Positions 1 to 9,623 of a stretch of DNA of 64,000 nt are shown here, piece by piece. Under the pieces are notes generated by a model. The model ran no database searches. It saw only the letters and a list, made by a program, of their open reading frames with translations, and was not told the origin of the DNA. Both the position numbers and the translations under genes were made by a program. The stretch is from Odontesthes bonariensis (taxonomy: Eukaryota; Chordata; Actinopteri; Atheriniformes; Atherinopsidae): assembly GCF_027942865.1 (NCBI RefSeq), contig NC_134517.1, positions 12,688,275-12,752,274 on the forward strand. The letters run 5' to 3'. Position 1 is the stretch's first letter. Every line of letters starts with the position of its first letter.

Positions 1-700
1 GATAGCATAACTGGACTAAATAACTGGGTCATATGAAGCTTCTCTATCTTGTCAGACAGGTCTGTTACATTAGATACATGCCTAAACAACACTCACACAC
101 ACACACATGCTGTTTATCACATTCAAAGAACATGACGTGGACGGTGGTTGGCCTGGTCATATCACTAATAACTGGCCAATTATACTCGGTCGCTTGTAAT
201 TACAACCTCTCTGAGATAAATGTAAAGAGATAAATATGAACAATTTCCGGATATCGGGGCTCAGGCTGACAGATTTCCTGCGAGAGCTCTGTCACTTTGA
301 GTCCAGCGCTGCCATACCTTACCTGTGACCAATAAAAAAAATACTTTTTTTTATTTAAGATTTCTCTGGTTTGTTCTTGGGCTTCCAATGAAAAGATCGG
401 GCAAACAGGATATTGCAGTCCCTTTGAGTAGTTTTTTCAATCAATCAAACCTCTTGTAGCCCTGGACAATATCCTGCAACAGGTCTTGGAAGAAAAACAC
501 TCACTTTTGTCTTCATGTAGCTTGTCCCTTTTCCAGTTGTTTGTAGCATTGCTTCCTGGACACTGAATCTCAAAAAGCGGACAAGGATCTGTCATGCTCT
601 ACCTTGTTGGCCAGTTCTGTGGGAACGCTCCATTTCAAAGTCCTGGGTCATCTTAATATCAAGAGCTTCAGATAATAATTTCTTCACAAACTTCAGCAGC
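1..700. other. Non-coding, no gene recognised
   Basis: There is only a short CA run near position 100 and short open frames without recognisable protein content. I see no motif I can name. Confidence 0.5.
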
Positions 701-703
701 TCC

Positions 704-965
704 CTTCAACGACCTCCCATTGCACTTTAGACAAGCCCCTTCACTGTCCATTTTTAAAACTCGTCTTAAAACTCATTTTTATTCCCTGGCTTTTAACCCA
801 GTATGAGACTCCGTTTCTGTTTTTGCTTTAATATTGTTATTGTTTATTATTGTTTTTATATTGTTCTTATGTTTTATGTCTTATAATTCGTGTTGTTATT
901 CATGTTCAGCACTTTGTTTCAGCCATGGCTGTTTTTAAATGGCTTTATAAATAAAGTTGAGTTGA
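704..965 (+). mobile_element. 3' end of an L2/CR1-clade LINE
   Basis: From about 728 a reading frame ends with the residues SLSIFKTRLKTHFYSLAF and then a TGA. This is the typical last stretch of fish L2-type reverse transcriptase proteins. It is followed by an AT-rich 3'UTR and a terminal segment, ATAAATAAAGTTGAGTTGAG, resembling the short 3' repeat of L2 elements. Only the tail is present, so this is a severely 5'-truncated, non-functional insertion. Confidence 0.6.
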
Positions 966-1079
966 GTATATCTTGTCCTTCTCGTCCTTTCTCCACTCCC
1001 ATTAATATGAAAATTGTTGCAATGGCCGGCATCTTTCAAACAGGTTATTGTCTCCATTATGAATATGATATACAAGTAT

Positions 1080-1262
1080 GACGTACTTGTTTCGACGTCA
1101 GACATTTCAAATCCCAGCTTCTCTGTTGTAGTCTCAGTTGTTTCCATATTTGCTTTCAACGCACCCATGTCCAAAGCAATCCCCTGCAGTATTGTTTTAA
1201 TGCCACCTAGTGCTGTAGTATCCCCCTGCAAGGTCAATGTCTGCAGAGCCTCCAGGAGTTGA
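1080..1262 (-). pseudogene. Possible LINE ORF1-like coiled-coil fragment
   Basis: On the minus strand the frame reads NQLLEALQTLTLQGDTTALG and continues with regularly spaced Leu, Ile and Ala residues and an acidic end. This resembles the coiled-coil part of L1/Tx1-type ORF1 proteins. No RNA-binding domain or flanking LINE ORF2 is visible here. The assignment rests on composition and pattern only, and a chance open frame is possible. Confidence 0.25.
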
Positions 1263-1504
1263 TTAACCCTGAAATGAGGGAAACTCTGAGTTTTCCGTTT
1301 CACAAAGGGAGGTAACTCAACCCCCAGGTTTTATTCAAGAAACCTCGAGTTTCTTTCTGTCTCCGCCCTCTTTCAGCCACACACGACATTTGATTTCCTC
1401 ATTCATTCAGTCAGCAGAGCGAGTTTTGGCGTAGCAGGTATTTCTTCTATTTCTAGAAGTCGATTTATAATTAGATACAGTAAGAGGCGACTTTTTCCAC
1501 AAAC

Positions 1505-2570
1505 TTGGCATGTCCGTTTATCAACGATCCCGTGGATGAAGGTGCAGCATTATTGCGCAGAGAATCGAATATTCGTCGGTAGATGGTTATCAGACCACGC
1601 ATTGATGTTTTAGCATTTCCAGACAATTTTCTTTTTGAGCGGTACCGTTTCACGTCACAGTCCATCATTTATATACACAACATAATCCGTCCTTACATTG
1701 GCAACATTACCAACCGCAGTCATGCTCTCACATCTCAGCAGATATTGTGTGTTGCACTGCGTTCCTTTGCAAATGGAAGTTTTTTATACAATGTCGGAGA
1801 TGCAGAGCACTTGAGCAAGGCAACTGTATGCAGGGCAATCAGAAAAGTGTGCATCGCCCTGAAACGGCTTTTACCCATGTTTGTAGTATTCCCTGGACAT
1901 AAACCTGTCAGAGCCATCAAGGAGGAGTTCCACAGGATTGCAGGTGAATGATGTAGAGATCTGTTAAATTGTATTCTGTTAATGACATTGTGCTGCAACC
2001 TCAGACTGGGATTAGTAATTTTACTTTCTTTTAGGATTTCCCAGTGTGATTGGCTGCATAGATGGCACACACATCCCCATCACGGCTCCCTCACATAATG
2101 AAGCCGATTATGTGAACAGGAAGTCCATTCACAGCATAAATGTGCAGGTACATGTAGACTGACTACTGTTTCAAGATGTTAAAGACTGCATCAGAGTTCC
2201 AACATATATCATTCTCTGCACTGTCAAGATCATATGTGATGCTGCACACATCATTTCAAATGTGGAGGCCAAGTGGCCTGGGTCTGTTCATGACTAAAGG
2301 ATTTATCGCGAGTCTAACCTGAGCAACAGACTGCAACATGGTAAGCAGCCTAAAGATTTGCACAATATAATTCACTTGTCTCCCTCCTTTACTACACTCC
2401 AATGTATCCACTATGCATTACAGGAGAATTTGATGGCCTTCTGCTAGGTGACAGGGGTTACCCATGCCAACCTAGGCTGCTGACCCCTGACCCTGACCCT
2501 GAACCAGGCCCCCAACAGAACTTCAACCGGGCTCACTGCAGGACAAGAGCAGAGTATTTTTTTCAGCAGG
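1505..2570 (+). pseudogene. Harbinger (HARBI1-like) DDE transposase, broken, multi-exon
   Basis: Exon 1 (about 1505-1944) encodes the helix-turn-helix region typical of HARBI1-like transposases (ALTSQQILCVALRSFANGSF, then SKATVCRAIRKVC). It ends at a CAG|GTGAAT donor. Exon 2 (from about 2034, after TTTTAG) reads [16 protein letters not shown], giving the first catalytic Asp, and ends at a CAG|GTACAT donor at 2147. A later segment (about 2260-2340) gives AKWPGSVHD, the second Asp, and 2424-2569 reads DGLLLGDRGYP, the third Asp. These motifs in this order are diagnostic for PIF/Harbinger. Breaks: the initiator is TTG instead of ATG near 1505, there is an in-frame TAG at about 1580, and a TAA directly follows the HD of the second catalytic motif at about 2295. 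The open frame visible from 1583 is only the post-stop remainder of exon 1. Not functional. Confidence 0.85.
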
Positions 2571-3083
2571 TGAATTCTGTAAACCTTTTTTACCGTCAAC
2601 TGGAAATACACAAGGATGACATTAAATTATACAGTTGCACATGCATTCCACAGAATGAACCTCTGGTGTTTACTGAACATCCATCTCACTGTGTCAATCT
2701 GTGCAGTGGAAGTTGAGGGACCCTCCTGCTGCTGCTCAGCCATGCTTCGTTAAAAAATGATGAGAATGTGTTAATACTTTAGTGTAGGCTTAAAGTCACA
2801 TTCCATCAGAATGTTAAGAAATGGGAATGGGAATAGAACTATCAGTATAATGAAGATGTTACCTCAATAGACCTTTCTGGATCCCCCTCTGTAAAAGCAG
2901 CAGACATAGTTTCCTCATCCTGTTCATCCTAGATGAGTGGTCATTTTCAGTATACTTAAACTACTATATGGTAAAATCATTGGAGTATTGCTAACTTACG
3001 GTTGCAAGATCTGTTGTGGCGTGAGGGGGCTCCACCAGGCGGAGAGCACCATCAGAATCTGTTGGGACAAAAGAAAAAGACTT

Positions 3084-3123
3084 ATTCATAGGCTTAAAAA
3101 AGGTATTTTTTAAGCCTATGAAT
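3084..3123. repeat. Perfect 18-bp inverted repeat (hairpin)
   Basis: The arms 3084-3101 and 3106-3123 are exact reverse complements separated by GGTA. A third copy of the arm (AATAGGCTTAAAAAATA) follows at 3121-3137. It lies inside the Harbinger element, between its two genes and close to the last exon of the SANT-like gene. Confidence 0.85.
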
Positions 3124-3189
3124 AGGCTTAAAAAATACATCTATAGGCCCATTACATTTTATAAAGGCACTTGTGTCTTGGGGGGTGGA

Positions 3190-3835
3190 CTCAGAGGATG
3201 AGCTCCCTCCAAGGATTCCCTCAGCCATTTCCAATATTTTGGCTTCGGGCCAGCTCCTCTGCCTCCGTAAGAGGTGGCGGTGCTGGGCACCACCCGTTTT
3301 ACGGGCATCTGCCTTCTTTCTGTTGGCTGAGTAGAAGTCTGTGTTAGTTTAAATAGGCTTAATTATTTAACAGAACATGATATAGATGAGAAGACATTTA
3401 TGTGTGTGAAAACAGCATTATGTTGGGGATAAAACAACTGCACAGTCAAATAGCCACTTAATATTTACTTTACAGTGTAAAACATGATCAAAATGAGGTA
3501 CCTCCAATCTTACCTGTTTGAACAATGTTTTTATATTTCATCTTAAACTGATGCCAAGTGCGCTTCTCCCCCGCGGGATTGCACCTAAATGAAATAAATT
3601 AATAGGCTACCATTCAAGCAGTTTCCCCCTGTAATATTATTGTGATTGCAAAGGACTACATTTAAACTTACGCATTGATGCGAGCAGCAATGTTCTCCCA
3701 CGCCGTCTCCCTCTCCTTTGCTGCTGCAGCGGTGTTGCACTTCTTTTTAAAAACGTGTTGAAACGTGTCGCCGTATGAGCGCACTAAAATTTCTAATTCG
3801 ATGTTTGTAAAATATGTAGCCCGCCTCTTCCCCAT
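3190..3835 (-). pseudogene. Harbinger Myb/SANT-like DNA-binding partner protein, split into exons
   Basis: Reading the minus strand, exon 1 starts with an ATG at 3835-3833 and gives MGKRRATYFTNIELEILVRS followed by a helix ending ERETAWENIAARINA. This is the N-terminal Myb/SANT-like domain found in the second protein of Harbinger elements. After an intron, exon 2 (about 3587-3520) reads CNPAGEKRTWHQFKMKYKNI and ends at a GTAAGA donor. Exon 3 (about 3345-3190) begins NRKKADARKTGG and then becomes Ser-rich. In the family this protein helps import the transposase into the nucleus and binds the TIRs. I see no certain stop inside the exons, but the partner transposase is dead and exon 3 appears frame-disturbed after KTGG, so I treat it as a relic. 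Confidence 0.7.
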
Positions 3836-4053
3836 TGCTATGGTGACTCGTCGAATCGGGGCTCCATTGATGCTGGCTTTTTAAAGTGGTGGTGCATGCG
3901 CTATACTCAAGGTGAACCTACTCAGAGTTGATTAAACTCACTCAAATCAGCGTTTCTGGAACCGAAAACTCAGAGTTTTTTATCTCAGAGTAGATCAACT
4001 CAGAGTTCAGGAATAGACTCAGAGTTTGTTGAACCTGCTTTGTGAAACGGACC

Positions 4054-5006
4054 CCTGGTTGTCTATTGTGTCTCTGGGAGTCTGCCGCAAGCCTTGGCTT
4101 CTCAAACCGTACTGTGGGATAGTTTTCTGGACCTACGACATCTCTGAATATACCAAGTGGCTAAAACAGGTACATAGTAGACAAAATATGCAAACTATGT
4201 CTTAAGAATGGGGTGCAGGAGAACAGCTTAGCAGCCTTCTTGGGTGCTCGCCTCATGAGGAAGTCTGCGTCATGTCATTATTATGGGTGGAGGGAAGAAT
4301 TCAAAGGGCAAAGGAAAATTGACAAAAGATCAAATCTTGCCTCTTTTCTCTCAGTTAATAAACTAAAAAGATCTTATTTTATTCATAAAACAGTTACTCT
4401 CTTAAATGATTAATCTCTTACTTAACATTTTTACCTTATTTTCAATCACAAAATTCTCTAACCCACTGTTTCTCATTGGTAATTCACACAAACAGCGAAA
4501 ATAAACTACAAAGCAAGCCAGCGTCAGACTCAGCTGAACATCACTGGAAAAGAGGTGAGTTCTTTACATCAACTCATCCTTACATGCACATGCTTTGGCA
4601 CAATACTCCTTTTCCTATTGACTTTGTGAAAGCTCAGAGGTGGAATGGGGGGGTTAATGTTGATGTGCTGCTGGGACGCTCAGATCCAAATGTGCTTTTA
4701 TGAGCACACACTGATGCAACACTGAGACAATACTTTTTGGTCTGTTCACTTCACACAAAGGGAATTAGTGGCTGCTTAATTAGGATACCTTTTTTGTTCC
4801 ATTAAGGCACAGTTGCTGAGTGAAAAGGATTTGTGACTATCTCTGTTGCTGACTATGAGGTGTATCGGAGACAGAACAACTTCAAGAGCCCCATTCTGCC
4901 TCTGTACTTACACACATGAAACTAATGCACAACCAAGGCATACTAGTCCCACCTTAAATGAGCTGACTTGTGTGCAAGACTGACTGTGCAGCTCACTCAG
5001 CTAGCA
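4054..5006. other. Non-coding, no gene recognised
   Basis: Unique-looking DNA between the Harbinger element and the nested LTR block. Open frames at 4213-4413 (GTG start) and 4476-4703 show no recognisable domain. Confidence 0.5.
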
Positions 5007-5133
5007 AAATGTGTCATGATCTGTATTTTCTAGTTTTGTCACAATCTGTGTTTTCTGTTCTGTTTAGTCTCAGTCTTGCCATTTCCTCACCTTCTTCCTC
5101 AGTTCCCTCCTGCCTGGTCATCAGCGCAATTCC

Positions 5134-5594
5134 TGTCACAAGGGGTGGTTGCAAAAGGACTCAATAGCAGGACACACAAACAATGGGATATGGCAAAGAC
5201 TTGAAGGTGAGAACACTGCAGGATTTGTCAGCATGTACGTTAGCAGGCACACCGGAGTTGGGTCTGTGGCAGAGGAGAATCGGACACATGAAAAAACAGG
5301 CAAGGTTAGGTCCAAAAACAAGATCCAAAGTTTGAGGCCTTGATCACATTACCATAGAATGTAGATTAACAATCAGGCGATGAGTGGAAGGAAAGTCCAG
5401 GTTAAATACTGTGGTACATGAATGATGATGGTCAGGTGTGTGGGAGAAACTGGGGCAGCCACGCCTGCTTATGGGAGGGTACACAGAGTTGGTGCTCACA
5501 CCCACAGACACACCAAAACAGAGGGAGGAGAGAGAGAGTAGGAAAGACATAAGGTTGGAGGGCCAGCATCTAAGAGGGCAAGGGGATCATAACA
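5134..5594 (-). repeat. 3' LTR of the gypsy element
   Basis: This 461-bp copy closely matches 8838-9312. It lacks about 20 bp (the GTCTTTTCTTTTAATGAGGC segment) that the other copy has near its start, and the two have diverged by scattered substitutions. The substitutions and indel imply the insertion is not recent. Confidence 0.9.
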
Positions 5595-5605
5595 GTACCC
5601 CCCCT

Positions 5606-7095
5606 TCAACGGGAGCCCCCAGGCGACCCACAAGGCTTGTTGGGATGCCGAGCATAAAAGTCCCTAACCAGGGAGGCATCCAATATCCAAGAGCGTGGGA
5701 CCCAAGAGCGCTCTTCTGGACCGTATCCCTCCCAGTCCACCAGATACTGTAAACCACGGCCCCACCAACGAACATCCAAGAGCTTCTTCACAGTGTAGGC
5801 CGGTTGGTTGTCAATGAGCTGCGTCAGTGGTGGGGAATTAGATGGAGGACACAGGGGGCTGGTGGAAACAGGCTTCAACTGGGACACATGGAACACATTG
5901 TGAACCTTCATAGTTGTGGGCAACTCTAGGCGAACAGAAACCGGGTTTATGAGACTGATGATCTTGAAGTGTCCAATGAACCTGGGAGAGAGTTTCTTGG
6001 ACTCATACTTTAAGGGAATGTTCTTAGCAGAGAGCCAAACGGACTGACCTGGGTGCAACTCAGGGGCCGGTATGCGTCGTTGAGCTGGAACACTTGTTGA
6101 ACCAGGATTTCAGCAGTCTGAAGGGCAGTTGGTAGTTTCTGCATAGGCACAAAGTGAGCAGCATTATAAAACCTATCCACTACGGTTAGAATAACAGTGT
6201 TACCATTAGAAGCCAGACACAAAATCGAGAGCTATATGCGACCAGGGTCGGGATGGTACAGGCAGGGGTCTGAGTAATCCAGAGGTAGGGGAATGGGAGG
6301 ATTTACTTCGAGCGCAGACAGAGCTGGCAGCGACATAGGAACGAACATCCTTATCCAACGAAGGCCACCAAAAATTCCGCTTGATCAGACTGATCATAGG
6401 TTGTGAGCCAGGGTGACAGGTGAATTTGGCTGTATGGAACCAGTGCAATACCTGAGGACGGACTGATGCTGGAATATACTGTAGATTGGAATGGCCCCCT
6501 CCAGGGTACGGCTCCTGTTCCAGTGCTTGTTGGATGGCTGCCTCTATTTCCCAGGTAAGACTCCCAATAATGCAGGTCGGTAGCAGGATGGGTTCTGATT
6601 CTTCTGGGGTGTCTGTGGAAGAAAATATTGTCTCGACAAGGCATAAGATTTGACATTGCGGGTACCTTGGCGGTAGGTGATAGTGAATCTGAACCTCCTG
6701 AAGAAGAGGGACCAACGAGCTTGTCGGGCATTCAAACGTTTGGCGGACTTAATGTAGGCCAGGTTCTTGTGGTCCGTCCACACGATAAAAACATGTTCTG
6801 CCCCTTCCAGCAAATGTCTCCCTTCCTCCGGGGCCAACTTGACTGCCAGCAATTCTCTATCTCTAATATCGTAATTCTGCTCAGCTGGCGAGAGACGGTG
6901 GGAAAAGAAGGCACATGGATGCATTTTGTTATCAAAAACTCGAGATAGGACAGCACCTACCCCTGAATCTGAAGCGTCAACTTCCACAATGAACTGCCTG
7001 GTGGGGTCTGGTTGAGCAAGGATGGGTGCGTTGGGTGCTTCAAAAACAAAGACCTGAATGTCTTGATGGTGATTTCCTGAAATAATGAGGTGCAC
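5606..7095 (-). pseudogene. Gypsy pol 3' half: RNase H, integrase, chromodomain (frameshifted, deleted)
   Basis: On the minus strand, 7095-6544 contains the RNase H block ([17 protein letters not shown], then [20 protein letters not shown]). At 6715-6206 follows the integrase H2C2 zinc finger (HWFHTAKFTCHPGSQPM ... SSVCARSKSSH) and the start of the integrase core (HIALDFVSG, first catalytic Asp). A frameshift leads to 6222-6060 (VILTVVDRFYNAAHFVPM). The rest of the core, with the second Asp and the Glu, is deleted. From 6058 comes the integrase C-terminal segment, then a chromodomain ([17 protein letters not shown]) ending near 5606. The chromodomain places the element among chromoviruses, whose chromodomain targets integration to chromatin marks. 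A dead relic. Confidence 0.88.
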
Positions 7096-8275
7096 GGGAT
7101 GGATTTGGTGGGTAACTGATAATAGAAATCAAATCTGTGATTATGATGGAGTATTGTCAGAACCTTTGCCAATATCTTGTGGGGTGCCCCAAGGTTCAAT
7201 TTTAGGCCCTTTGTTATTTCTTATTTATGTAAATGATATGCCAGCAGCTGTTAAATGTAAAGTCATTCTCTACGCTGATGATTCCTCACTACTCGTATCT
7301 GGTAGAAACATCTCTCAGATTCAAGACACCCTAACTGATGAGTTGAGTAATGTAAGACAGTGGCTGCTAGACAATAGACTGTCACTACATGTGGGGAAAT
7401 CTGAATGCATTTTATTTGGTACCAAACTCAAGCTAAAAAAGGCTTCTGAGTTAGAAGTCACATGTAATGGTAATAAACTTCAGACAAAGACAACAGTTAC
7501 ATACTTAGGTTTAACACTGGACCAGACTTTGGTCAGGTCAGACAGTTGCGGAGAAGCTATTAAATAAAAGTGCTTCCAAATTGAAATTTTTGTACCGTAG
7601 CACGAGGCAATTAGATTTGAAAGTAAAAAAAACTTCTTGTGTCAGCGCTTGTGCAGTGCCATTTTGACTATGCCTGTTCAGCATGGTACAGTGGACTGAC
7701 AGTGAAAATTAAAAATAAAATGCAGGTTATGCAGAACAACATGATCCGTTTTATATTAGGAAAACCATCTAGGTATCATGTAACTTTTGATGATTTTAAG
7801 AAAGTGGACTTTCTGCCGGTAAAGCTAAGGGTGGAACAGCTAAAATTGAATCATATGTTCAATATCATCAATGGGTTAGCCCCTAAGTATTTGGGATCCC
7901 AAATTGTAATGGTGCATACTCAACATGCCCATGAAACAAGAGCCAGTGTCCACTCCTGTAAGGTACCATCTGCAAAGAGCGCAGCACGTAACTCTTTCTT
8001 TTATACAGGGATTATGCTATGGAATAGCCTTCCACTAAATATTAAAGAGTCAGAAACAAAAAGGGTTTTTAAACAAAGAGTTAGAGGTTTTTTGTGGAAT
8101 AAAGTAGAGAATTAGATGACTTAGGAATGTGATTGTATACGAGTATATGTGATATCTGTTGCATGTGTTGTATGTCTTGTCATTTCCCATCAGGGACCAT
8201 GTTGGAAATAAGTGTTTTACGCTTTTACATGTAATCCCTTGGATACCCATTGTCTTCCTATATCCATAAATAAAC
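7095..8275 (+). mobile_element. 5'-truncated LINE inserted in the gypsy element
   Basis: This plus-strand insertion sits between the gypsy gag fragment and the gypsy RNase H, opposite in orientation to its host. It contains the C-terminal half of a LINE reverse transcriptase (next entry) and a short 3'UTR up to about 8275. The left edge is approximate. The host element lacks its protease and reverse transcriptase at exactly this place, so the LINE arrived together with, or after, a host deletion. Confidence 0.75.
7110..8115 (+). pseudogene. LINE reverse transcriptase, C-terminal half, frameshifted
   Basis: The segment 7110-7567 reads GVPQGSILGPLLFLIYVNDM, then ILYADDSSLLV with the catalytic YADD, then WLLDNRLSLHVGKSECILFG. 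This is the palm of a non-LTR reverse transcriptase of the Jockey/L2/Rex superfamily. A frame break at about 7565-7640 leads to 7639-8115, which holds the C-terminal tail (LVQCHFDYACSAWYSGL ... GIMLWNSLPLNIK). The endonuclease and the N-terminal part of the RT are absent through 5' truncation, the usual fate of LINE insertions. Confidence 0.85.
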
Positions 8276-8837
8276 GCATCCTCAAAAGTCGGTTGTAAGC
8301 CTCATCAGGGCTTACAGGAAAATCAAAGGCTGAAGAAAACTCTTTCTCAAACCAAGAATAGGTACAGTGTCTGTTTTTCATAAGCACAGGTTGTGCCCAT
8401 TTTAAGGCTCTTCCCAGCAAAAGGTTAACCATAAAAGCTATCTTAGCTTGATCAGAGGAGTAAGAATGAGTTAAGCGATCAAACACCAGGTTGCACTGGA
8501 GTAGGAATCCCTGGCACTTTCCGAACTCACCAGAGTAGGCTTCAGGGTTCGGCATTGATGGTTCTCTGACAGGGATCCACTGCGAGGGGGGTGGAGGTGG
8601 AGTTGGTGTCGGGGTAGAGGTTGGAACTGAAGCTGATGGGGGAAATGAAGGGGTTAAAAGGTTCAACGCTGTCTGCGACATACCTCCAAGTTGCAGTAGC
8701 TGATCCTGGGTCGCCTGGTTCTGTTTGGACAATGCTTGGAGGGCCTGTTCATGTGATCCTAACAGGCTTCCCTGAGTTGCAAGTGCCCTTAGCACAGAGT
8801 CGGTGTCCGCAGAGTCAATGTCCTGGCCTGATTGTTC
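8276..8837 (-). pseudogene. Gypsy gag fragment
   Basis: The minus-strand frame contains a coiled-coil-like N-terminus (LGSHEQALQALSKQNQATQD), a Pro/Thr-rich linker, and the start of the Ty3-type capsid (MPNPEAYSGEFGKCQGFLLQ ... AKIAFMVNLLLGRALKWAQP). It stops where the LINE is inserted at about 8275, so the C-terminal capsid and nucleocapsid zinc knuckle are missing. The open frame can be followed into the right LTR, but the family start codon lies about 16 nt after the LTR, where the sequence is now ACATTGAC rather than an ATG. No zinc knuckle or protease survives. Confidence 0.82.
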
Positions 8838-9312
8838 TGTCACAAGGGGTGGTTGCAAAAGGACTCAATAGCAGGACAGACACACAATGGGATATGGCAA
8901 AGACTGTCTTTTCTTTTAATGAGGCTCGAAGGTGAGAACACCGCAGGATTTGTCAGCATGTACGTTAGCAGGCACACCGGAGTTGGGTCTGTGGCAGAGG
9001 AGAATCGGACACATGAAAAAACAGCCAAGGTTAGGTCAAAAACAAGATCCAAAGTTTGAGGCCTTGATCACAGAATGTAGATTCAAAATCAGGCGATGAA
9101 TGGAAGGAGAGTCCAGGTTAAATACTATAGTAGATGAATGATGATGGTCAGGTGTGAAGGAGAAACTGGGGCAGCCACGCCTGCTTATGGGAGGGTACAC
9201 AGAGTTGGTGCTCATGCCCACAGACGCACCAAAACAGAGGGAGGAGAGAGAGAGAGTAGGAAAGACATAAGGTAGGAGGACCAGCACCTAAGAGGGCAAG
9301 GGGACCATAACA
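8838..9312 (-). repeat. 5' LTR of the gypsy element
   Basis: This 475-bp LTR starts TGTCAC and ends CATAACA on the plus strand. It is followed by the target duplication ATTCC at 9313-9317, and it pairs with 5134-5594. Confidence 0.9.
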
Positions 9313-9623
9313 ATTCCTTTCACCTTTGCTCACTTATCCTCAGCTGCACTCATTCACCAATCACCCTCCACAGTATTTAATGTCCCAGTTTGTCCTCAGC
9401 ATTTGCCAGATCCTCACCGTTACTCCTCAAGTCCACCCGGTCACTTCAAGTTATTGTTCTGCGTGTCTAGTCAGGTCTGTTTATTCTTCGTTTTTTGCTT
9501 TATCAGTTTTTGTTGCTAGGTGTTCCGGCTCAGCCGTGTTTTGCTTTGCTGTTTTTGGAAACAAACTTTAGTCTGCATTTTGGGTTCTCTCTCCTCGCTG
9601 CCACCTGCACTCGTGATGAAATG

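Larger units (their letters stand above)
1291..4053. mobile_element. PIF/Harbinger DNA transposon, decayed
   Basis: A roughly 2.76-kb element is bounded by inverted copies of the 13-mer CCGTTTCACAAAG (1295-1307 forward, 4038-4050 reverse). Several ACTCAGAGTT-type subterminal repeats lie inside the right end. It carries the two genes expected of an autonomous Harbinger: a DDE transposase on the plus strand (about 1505-2570) and a Myb/SANT-like protein on the minus strand (about 3190-3835), arranged tail to tail. Both are broken or split by introns, so the element is immobile. The outer TIR ends differ slightly and I could not fix the 3-bp target duplication, so the boundaries are good to about 10-40 bp. 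Confidence 0.8.
5134..9312 (-). mobile_element. Ty3/gypsy chromovirus-type retrotransposon, defective
   Basis: A 4.18-kb element with terminal direct repeats 5134-5594 and 8838-9312, TGTCAC...ATAACA ends and a perfect 5-bp target duplication ATTCC. It is read on the minus strand: gag fragment near the right LTR, then (after an inserted LINE) RNase H, integrase zinc finger, a piece of integrase core, the integrase C-terminal part and a chromodomain. A purine-rich tract (GAAGGGGGGGTAC on the minus strand) directly precedes the left LTR, as a polypurine tract should. Protease, reverse transcriptase and most of the integrase core are missing, and frames are shifted, so it cannot move on its own. 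Confidence 0.9.
5012..9618. mobile_element. Solo LTR split by a later retrotransposon
   Basis: Segments 5012-5133 and 9318-9618 together form one LTR-like unit of about 420 bp, starting TGTCATGATCTG and ending CTGCACTCGTGATG. It is flanked by the identical 5-mer AAATG on both sides (5007-5011 and 9619-9623). The unit is interrupted exactly by a gypsy element (5134-9312) whose own 5-bp duplication ATTCC (5129-5133, 9313-9317) restores a continuous LTR when removed. The terminal CA expected of an LTR appears mutated to TG. No internal region belonging to this outer LTR is present. Confidence 0.6.
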
